Translations under genes and position numbers: made by a program | In this document: piece after piece, positions 6,003 to 10,032 of the stretch | Position numbering within the stretch: position 1 is the first letter of the stretch | How the letters are laid out: every line of letters begins with the position of its first letter | Assembly: GCA_047635955.1 (NCBI GenBank) | Contig: JBLIGW010000036.1 | Span: forward strand, 1 to 10,032 | Direction: 5' to 3' | DNA from: WFTC01 sp047635955 | Lineage (GTDB): Bacteria > Patescibacteriota > Gracilibacteria > UBA1369 > 2-02-FULL-48-14 | DNA length: 10,032 bases | Notes under the pieces: model-generated | What the model saw: the letters and a program-made list of their open reading frames with translations, nothing else | Database searches by the model: none | What the model was told of the DNA's origin: nothing

Positions 6003-6413
6003 ATGAGAGAAGTCGTTTTTACTAGAGTGGTGATGCCTGTATGCCCAGCATTTGAGGAGCGTTTTGCGAAGGCAAATTTAGTTTCTTATAAGGGTGTGAC
6101 TTTGAGGTGGTTGGAAGCTGACCGTGAAAATAGAGTACTCTTCCTTTTGAGAGAAGAGTTTAAAGATATAATTGTTAAGGTTACAGAAAAAAGCCCTCGC
6201 AGTGGTGTAATTCAAAATGGGCGTTTTTCTGGTTGCGTTGTTAGGCAAATCACAAGAGATGGTGAGTTTTTTCTTGCAAGGCCTGTCGTTGGAAATAAAA
6301 TTACTGGATCTTATGTTGATGATACTTTTTGGGATTTAGAGTTCTCTCAAAGAAAAAAAGAACGTTCCTTGGGGGAAACGGTGCTTTTAGACCTCGGTCC
6401 AAGGGTTTTTTGA
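6003..6413 (+). CDS. Hypothetical protein, atypical codon use
   Basis: A 136-residue protein I do not recognise. It has no signal peptide, membrane segment or low-complexity region. It looks like a small soluble, mostly beta domain with alternating hydrophobic strands (GVTLRWLEA, RVLFLLREE, DIIVKVTE, GEFFLARPVV, ETVLLDL) and many charged residues. It has two cysteines (C14, C78) and no metal-binding cluster. Arginine codons are AGA or AGG in 10 of 15 cases, against 3 of 21 in the nearby pilC, so its base use differs from its neighbour and it may have been acquired by transfer. It starts 93 bases from tilS, reading the other way. Its last 27 bases overlap the convergent RNHCP gene, so the two transcripts would be antisense at their 3' ends. 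The start ATG follows a short A-rich stretch without Shine-Dalgarno. That it is a real gene is supported by a plausible -35 upstream, a terminator-like end and a protein-like composition. Confidence 0.6.
   Translation: MREVVFTRVVMPVCPAFEERFAKANLVSYKGVTLRWLEADRENRVLFLLREEFKDIIVKVTEKSPRSGVIQNGRFSGCVVRQITRDGEFFLARPVVGNKITGSYVDDTFWDLEFSQRKKERSLGETVLLDLGPRVF
6353..6411. terminator. Possible bidirectional terminator in the convergent overlap
   Basis: CCTTGG (6367-6372) pairs with CCAAGG (6399-6404) across a 26-base loop. On the plus strand the stem is followed at once by G and six T (6406-6411), ending the 6003 gene. On the minus strand the same stem is followed by the palindrome GAACGTTC (6360-6367) and seven T (read from the A-run 6353-6359), which could end the RNHCP transcript. 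The loop is long and the stem short, so strength is uncertain. The structure lies inside coding sequence of both genes. Confidence 0.4.
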
Positions 6414-6707
6414 TACTTCAATGACTTTATCCCAGTCGTCGTCGTCGGCGAGGATGTTCCACATTTGGTGGCTACATTCTTGACATTCATGGCGAATACG
6501 CCATCCTTTTTTCTTGTCTTGGGTGGCAGCGATAGCTTTCATGAGTCCGTGGCATGTGGATTTTCGATCGCCGGGAGTTTCATGATCGACGTGTTTTGAG
6601 CTTAAACAAGCCGTGCAATGGTTGCGACAGCTCCCACCTTGGTGAGGGGGAACTTGCTCTTTGCACTCTTCACATTGAAAACCGTCATTTATAACTGTAA
6701 ACTTCAC
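6387..6707 (-). CDS. RNHCP-domain protein (zinc-ribbon-like, function unknown)
   Basis: A 106-residue cysteine- and histidine-rich protein of the RNHCP family, named for a conserved Arg-Asn-His-Cys-Pro motif. Here the motif reads CRNHCTAC (27-34), with Thr in place of Pro. The rest of the signature is present: CEEC (12-15), HVDHETPGDR (39-48), CHGLM (52-56) and HECQEC (74-79). The four CxxC-like pairs suggest two bound zinc ions. Family function is not established; nucleic-acid or protein binding is a guess from the zinc-ribbon look. The start is GTG at 6707. No in-frame ATG precedes CEEC, and MKFTVINDGFQCEEC lines up with the usual beginning of this family. A weak AAGG lies about 12 bases upstream. 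The gene is divergent from pilN, 27 bases away, and overlaps the unknown gene at its 3' end by 27 bases. Confidence 0.85.
   Translation of the reverse strand: MKFTVINDGFQCEECKEQVPPHQGGSCRNHCTACLSSKHVDHETPGDRKSTCHGLMKAIAATQDKKKGWRIRHECQECSHQMWNILADDDDWDKVIEVSKNPWTEV
6667..6695 (+). promoter_or_regulatory. Possible promoter of the pilus operon, inside the RNHCP gene
   Basis: TATAAC (6690-6695, five of six -10 bases) lies 40 bases before the pilN ATG. With a 17-base spacer the -35 position (6667-6672) reads TCTTCA, three of six. A start near 6702 would give a leader of about 33 bases. Both elements lie within the first codons of the divergent RNHCP gene, because only 27 bases separate the two genes. 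Confidence 0.3.
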
Positions 6708-6734
6708 TCTTGAAGACTACCTTCTCACGCCAAA

Positions 6735-7238
6735 ATGGACAACTCATATCAAGCCCCCCAGGGGCGCCTGCTTTCAACGCTTGTAATTTTCTTCTTTGTA
6801 ATAGGGGTTCTTTATACGTTGTTTCTGGTTTTTCAACAGTCTAATCTCACGGGAGATTTAACAACGATGGAAGAGCAGACTAGTGAGCTTCAGACTAAAA
6901 TTGAGACTTTGGAGCGTGAACAGATTCAAACGCTTTTTATCGCTCAAGAGCTTAAAGACGGGGTTGAGGCAAGTAGCATCACTTGGTCAAAAGTGATTCG
7001 TAAGTTTCAAGATCTAACGCCGGTGACTGTTTTCTTTAGTTCTTTCTCTGGAGGATCTGAAGGCGATTTAAGTCTTAGTGGATTGGCTGATAATGCCGGC
7101 AGCGTGGCCGATATGATTTCAGTTTTATCTATGTCAGATGACTTTTTAGATGCTTTTGTACCTTCACTTACGGAAGGAAGCACCTCAGATGGTCAAACCG
7201 TAGTTAGTTTTAATTTAAGTGTTAACGTTTCAAATTAA
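6735..7238 (+). CDS. pilN: PilN-like type IV pilus alignment-complex protein
   Basis: An inner-membrane protein of the type IV pilus (or related type II secretion) assembly complex, 167 residues. It has a short cytoplasmic N-terminus (1-11), one membrane helix (about 12-33), a coiled coil (about 39-66), and an extracytoplasmic alpha/beta domain with the PilN-like run LTPVTVFFSSFSGG ... DLSLSGLADN ... VADMISVLSMSDDF ... VVSFNLSVNV. Together with the next gene it forms the usual pilN-pilO pair. The N-terminus lacks the I-N-L-L-P motif by which PilN binds cytoplasmic PilM, and no pilM lies upstream. It could instead be a second PilO-like protein. The stop TAA overlaps the next ATG by one base (TAATG). 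A short GC-rich hairpin (GCCCC CCA GGGGC, 6753-6765) lies in its first codons. No Shine-Dalgarno is present. Confidence 0.8.
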   Translation: MDNSYQAPQGRLLSTLVIFFFVIGVLYTLFLVFQQSNLTGDLTTMEEQTSELQTKIETLEREQIQTLFIAQELKDGVEASSITWSKVIRKFQDLTPVTVFFSSFSGGSEGDLSLSGLADNAGSVADMISVLSMSDDFLDAFVPSLTEGSTSDGQTVVSFNLSVNVSN

Positions 7239-7756
7239 TGTCAAAAGGACACTCTTCACAACTCATCTCAATCATTCTTCTTTTCGTGATTATTTTAGGA
7301 AGTGTTTTCTTTGTAGTTCCTATTCGAGACAATATTGAAGATCTTTTTGCAGAAAGAGAGTTGGCTACCGAGGATCTTTTGGTTTTACAAACAGAATATG
7401 ACAATTTGAGCGCATTGGCGGAAGAAATTTCTAAAAGTGAGGCGACTCAAGATGCTCTGAAGAAAGCAGTGCCTGTTGGTGTAGATCAAGATTCTTTAAT
7501 CTTGGAGCTGACTGAATTAGCAGAAGGGGCTGGTTTTAATGCTCGAGTGATGAGTTTTAGTCTTAGAACGGATCAAGACTTTGGAAATACTCTTGGAGTT
7601 TCACTTAGTTTGAATGGCGCTTATGATGATTTGATTGTTTTGCTTCAGGAAATTGAAGGGGCGGAGCGCTTGATGCAAGTTGAGTCTATCTCTGTGCAAC
7701 GAACAAGTACTGAAGAGATTACTTTCAGTCTTAATATTGAAGCTTATTATCAGTAA
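7238..7756 (+). CDS. pilO: PilO-like type IV pilus assembly protein
   Basis: Partner of PilN in the inner-membrane alignment complex; 172 residues. It shows a short N-terminus, one membrane helix (about 9-28, SIILLFVIILGSVFFVV), a long coiled coil (31-66), and a C-terminal ferredoxin-like domain. The PilO pattern is visible in LKKAVPVGVDQDSLILELTELAEGAGF (about 74-100), where the short flexible segment is followed by a helix, and in VSLSLNGAYDDLIVLLQEIEGAERLMQVESISV, which matches the family's G-x-Y-x-x-L-x-x-F-L-x-x-L-E region. It starts one base into the pilN stop codon and ends six bases before pilC. Without a Shine-Dalgarno motif it probably relies on re-initiation after pilN. Confidence 0.88.
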   Translation: MSKGHSSQLISIILLFVIILGSVFFVVPIRDNIEDLFAERELATEDLLVLQTEYDNLSALAEEISKSEATQDALKKAVPVGVDQDSLILELTELAEGAGFNARVMSFSLRTDQDFGNTLGVSLSLNGAYDDLIVLLQEIEGAERLMQVESISVQRTSTEEITFSLNIEAYYQ

Positions 7757-7762
7757 ACATGT

Positions 7763-8926
7763 ATGACTTCATTGGACCCCACGCTTACAAAAGAGTCTGA
7801 AAAAACCACCTCAGTGGTTTATGGAGTTTATGATTCCTCAGCTCAGCCTTTTGCTGTGAGGATGAATGATTTTGTGATTGATAGGCAGAAAGTGAACATT
7901 GAGGAGAAATCTTATTTCTTTCATTTGTTAGCCGTGATGTTGGATGCGGGTATCCCGATCATGAGAGCTTTGAAAATTTTATCGAAAAAAACAAGTAATG
8001 AGCGTTTTGCACGAATCGTTAATACTATTGCGTATGACGTGGAACGTGGGAAACGAGCGAGTCAGTCTATGACTAAGTTTCCGGATGTATTTAAAGACTC
8101 TGAAGTGGGAGTGATGCGAAGTGGAGAGGCAATTGGAAATCTTTCTAGCTTACTGTTTCGCTTAGCGGAGCAAACGCAACGGGCTCATGAACTCTATTTG
8201 CGAGTGCGTGGAGCTTTGATTTATCCAGCAACCGTAATGGTTGCCTTGTTTGTGTCAGGAGGAATCGTGGTGACAGTGGTTATTCCTAAGCTGGATGAGT
8301 TTTTCACCTCAGCTAACTTTGAAATGCCGTTTCTAACGGTTATGGTTCTGAAATTTGGGCGATTCTTTGTGGACTTCAGCTGGTTGGTTGTAGTGGCTCT
8401 GATTTTGGTGTCTTTGCTCTTTTCTTATTATGCAAGCACTCAGAATGGGCGGCGACGAGTTGATCGATGGGTTTTAAACATACCTTGGTTAAAAGATGTT
8501 ATTCGAAAATACAATGTGGCTCAGTTTGTCCAATTGCTTAGTCTTTTGGTAGACGCTGGAGTGCCGATTCATGAAGCGATTGAAATTACAGGAGGAGCGC
8601 TCAGTAATACTTTATATAAGGACTTTGCACGAGTCTTACGGCATGACGTTGAACGTGGAGAAAAAGTGGCTGCTAGCTTGGCTAAAGCACCTTTTCTGTT
8701 TCCTGAAACCGTGGTTTCAATGATTGAAGTGGGAGAGAATACCGGGCAGTTGGGTTTGATTTCTGAAAAACTTGCGAAACATTATGAAAAAGAAGTGCAA
8801 CATTCTCTAGATAATTTCACCACCATTCTCGAACCGCTTGTGATTGTCTTTGTTGGGGTAGCGGTGGGAATTCTTGCGGTTGCCCTGCTTGCTCCCATCT
8901 TCTCACTCTCGACCTTAGTCTCATGA
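7763..8926 (+). CDS. pilC: Type IV pilus inner-membrane platform protein PilC (GspF family)
   Basis: The integral membrane platform that couples the cytoplasmic assembly ATPase to pilin polymerisation. The 387-residue protein has a variable N-terminal tail (1-47) and two tandem T2SSF domains (about 48-171 and 251-374). The repeat is plain: LLAVMLDAGIPIMRALKIL matches LLSLLVDAGVPIHEAIEIT, and YDVERGKRASQSM matches HDVERGEKVAASL. The G-E-x-x-G-x-L motif occurs in each (GEAIGNL, 121-127; GENTGQL, 324-330). Membrane helices lie at about 151-173, 205-223 and 356-379. It is close to the usual 400 residues. A second ATG at 7759 is in another frame and stops quickly. The stop overlaps the following prepilin ATG as ATGA. 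No ATPase gene (pilB or pilT) is in the window, so the motor is encoded elsewhere. Confidence 0.95.
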   Translation: MTSLDPTLTKESEKTTSVVYGVYDSSAQPFAVRMNDFVIDRQKVNIEEKSYFFHLLAVMLDAGIPIMRALKILSKKTSNERFARIVNTIAYDVERGKRASQSMTKFPDVFKDSEVGVMRSGEAIGNLSSLLFRLAEQTQRAHELYLRVRGALIYPATVMVALFVSGGIVVTVVIPKLDEFFTSANFEMPFLTVMVLKFGRFFVDFSWLVVVALILVSLLFSYYASTQNGRRRVDRWVLNIPWLKDVIRKYNVAQFVQLLSLLVDAGVPIHEAIEITGGALSNTLYKDFARVLRHDVERGEKVAASLAKAPFLFPETVVSMIEVGENTGQLGLISEKLAKHYEKEVQHSLDNFTTILEPLVIVFVGVAVGILAVALLAPIFSLSTLVS

Positions 8927-9474
8927 AGAATGACGCCTTTACTCTCCTAGAACTGCTCGTGGTTATCACTATTATTATGGTGTTGGTTGGATTTTTGGTT
9001 GTAGATTTTAATTCAGCGCGACGCTTTCAAGAGCTTGATATTACGGTGCAGCAAACTTTGGCTCTGATGGATCAGTCTCGAGCTAAAGTAGATTCAGGGC
9101 GAGTGAATGAAGATGATGATTACCTTTGTTTAGGTGGTTACTTTGAGGTGGGTGAGCTTCCGCAATTGGTGGAAATGGAGTTCAACGCTGCTTTGGGTAT
9201 TTGTGATATCAACGCTAAAGAAGAAAGTAATTATGGAATCATTCAAGGCTCAGCCATTGTTGAATCTATGAATTTAGGAGGAGAGCCAGATAAGGTTTGG
9301 GCGATGTTTGTTCCACCCGAAGCGGACCTTGTTTTTTATAATGCTTCTGGACAGATAAATGATGAAAGTGGGACTATAACTATGACTCATTCTCAGAAAG
9401 AAGAGCTCAGTCACGTTTTGAATTTTTCCACAATTACCAATCAAGTAACCCTTGCAGAAGATGAAGAAGAATAA
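8923..9474 (+). CDS. GspH/FimT-like prepilin (minor pseudopilin)
   Basis: A 183-residue precursor with a class III prepilin signal: a short polar leader MKNDA, then FTLLELLVVITIIMVLVGFLVV. Cleavage by prepilin peptidase is expected between A5 and F6, giving Glu at +5 (E10) and a hydrophobic N-terminal helix to about residue 28. The residue before the cut is Ala, not the usual Gly. The globular part has two cysteines (C69, C94) that could form a disulfide. Its end follows the GspH pattern, DLVFYNASGQI then TITMTHS and TITNQVTLAEDEEE, ending in an acidic tail. It is likely a minor pilin that primes or caps the fibre. It overlaps pilC by four bases and the next gene by 14, so translation is coupled. 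Major versus minor role cannot be told from sequence. Confidence 0.88.
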   Translation: MKNDAFTLLELLVVITIIMVLVGFLVVDFNSARRFQELDITVQQTLALMDQSRAKVDSGRVNEDDDYLCLGGYFEVGELPQLVEMEFNAALGICDINAKEESNYGIIQGSAIVESMNLGGEPDKVWAMFVPPEADLVFYNASGQINDESGTITMTHSQKEELSHVLNFSTITNQVTLAEDEEE

Positions 9475-9976
9475 GGCATTTACATTGTTGGAGGTGCTTT
9501 TATCCATTACCTTTATTACGGTGGTTTTTACTGCAATTACAGGTTTAATTTTGGTTACCTTGCAAGTGAATCGTAAAAATATACGGACGCTTCAAGCGAG
9601 CTATTTAGCTCAAGAAGGAGTGGAGGCCATGCGTTATATTCGTGATTCAAATTGGCTTCAAAACTACGCTTGGGATGAAGGTGCAAAACAATGGGGAACC
9701 AATTTTGGTTTAGAGTCTGGTGAAATATTAAATGAATTTTATCTTATTGAAGAAGGAGAGAATCAGGCTTATTGGTCTTTGGCTACGGTGGCGAGTCGAA
9801 CGGAAGATTCAGGAATTGTTGCTTTGGAAAATGGGCAAGAATTTCTACGGCTTATTCAAGTAGAACCTATTGAAGACAATGAAGATGCTGTGAAAGTGAC
9901 GGCCTTGGTTTCATGGGAAGATAGAGGTGGCGATTATGAAGTAGAACTTTCAACGATATTAACCAACTGGCAATGA
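9461..9976 (+). CDS. PilV/GspI-like prepilin (minor pseudopilin)
   Basis: A 171-residue prepilin starting MKKNKAFTLLEVLLSITFITVVFTAITGLILV. Predicted cleavage is between A6 and F7, with Glu at +5 (E11) and Ala at -1. The stretch AQEGVEAMRYIRDSNW (about 46-61) follows the PilV/GspI pattern of LA-x-x-x-x-E-x-x-R after the helix. The C-terminal strands VKVTALVSWEDR and YEVELSTILTNWQ are also typical. I chose the ATG at 9461; the frame is open back to a TTG at 9452, but that adds MQK only and lengthens the overlap with the previous gene. The overlap is 14 bases at the start and four at the end (ATGA). The missing Gly at -1 and its place as second of three prepilins favour a minor-pilin role. Confidence 0.88.
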   Translation: MKKNKAFTLLEVLLSITFITVVFTAITGLILVTLQVNRKNIRTLQASYLAQEGVEAMRYIRDSNWLQNYAWDEGAKQWGTNFGLESGEILNEFYLIEEGENQAYWSLATVASRTEDSGIVALENGQEFLRLIQVEPIEDNEDAVKVTALVSWEDRGGDYEVELSTILTNWQ

Positions 9977-10032
9977 AGCAAAAAAGAGAAGCATTCACAC
10001 TTATTGAAATGATCATTGCGATCACGGTTTTT
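9973..10032 (+). CDS. Prepilin, partial (N-terminal 20 codons, cut by right edge)
   Basis: The ATG overlaps the previous stop as ATGA and opens a frame to the window end: MKQKREAFTLIEMIIAITVF. This is a class III prepilin signal with predicted cleavage between A7 and F8, Glu at +5 (E12) and, again, Ala at -1. The run TLIEMIIA is like GspJ/PilW-type minor pilins, but 20 residues are too few to assign a subclass. It is evidently the next member of the pilus operon. Confidence 0.85.
   Translation, partial: MKQKREAFTLIEMIIAITVF

Noticed and set aside
6003..6707. Toxin-antitoxin or defence pair formed by the unknown gene and the RNHCP gene
   Set aside because: The two genes are convergent, not in one operon, neither has a recognisable toxin, nuclease or DNA-binding motif, and RNHCP proteins are not known as antitoxins.
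7222..7404. Minus-strand open frame across the pilN-pilO junction
   Set aside because: It is antisense to the pilO membrane helix and coiled coil, is lysine/serine-rich and resembles no family.
8923..8926. Possible recoding of UGA as glycine, as in some Gracilibacteria
   Set aside because: TGA ends hsp20, galU, pilC, the PilV-like prepilin and the 6003 gene. At 1763-1766, 2608-2611, 8923-8926 and 9973-9976 it is part of ATGA overlaps with clear following genes. Reading through would fuse unrelated frames.
1..10032. CRISPR array, tRNA, rRNA, insertion sequence or attachment site
   Set aside because: I saw no spaced direct repeats, no cloverleaf or rRNA-like stretch, no transposase and no terminal inverted repeats; almost all sequence is explained by coding genes.

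Overview
This is a compact, gene-dense window (about 94% coding, no gene-free stretch longer than about 105 bases) from a bacterium that most resembles a small-genome member of the Candidate Phyla Radiation (Patescibacteria), possibly Peregrinibacteria-like. That placement is inference. It rests on genes packed with 1 to 14 base overlaps, a near absence of Shine-Dalgarno motifs, a short TilS, and a type IV pilus operon with several minor prepilins. The genetic code looks standard: TGA is used as a stop in several ATGA stop/start overlaps, so this is not one of the UGA-glycine lineages.

Region 1 (1-5909, all minus strand, read right to left) is a row of housekeeping genes: tilS (tRNA-Ile lysidine synthetase), ftsH (membrane AAA+ zinc protease), an Hsp20 small heat-shock protein, galU (UTP-glucose-1-phosphate uridylyltransferase), a lipoprotein with an alpha/beta-hydrolase fold, a five-repeat TPR protein with its own sigma70-like promoter, and a fragment of another gene running off the left edge. 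The tilS-ftsH adjacency is widely conserved in bacteria. Placing hsp20 14 bases after ftsH groups a protease with a holdase chaperone. ATGA overlaps at hsp20/galU and galU/lipoprotein suggest translational coupling.

Region 2 (5910-6707) is a small accessory-looking island. A 93-base divergent intergenic region leads to a plus-strand gene of unknown function (6003-6413) with arginine codon use unlike pilC. It converges on, and overlaps by 27 bases, a minus-strand RNHCP-family zinc-ribbon-like protein (6387-6707). A possible bidirectional terminator lies across the overlap.

Region 3 (6735-10032, plus strand) is a type IV pilus / type II secretion-like assembly operon: pilN-like, pilO-like, pilC (inner-membrane platform), a GspH-like prepilin, a PilV/GspI-like prepilin, and the first 20 codons of a third prepilin cut by the window edge. 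All junctions are overlaps or a 6-base gap. No pilM, pilB, pilT or prepilin peptidase is in the window. All three prepilins have Ala instead of the usual Gly just before the cleavage site.

I found no clear new defence or mobile system. The most unusual points are the SD-less starts, the Ala(-1) prepilin set with a PilN lacking the PilM-binding motif, the atypical unknown gene at 6003-6413 with its overlapping RNHCP neighbour, and the possible frame break in the left-edge gene.
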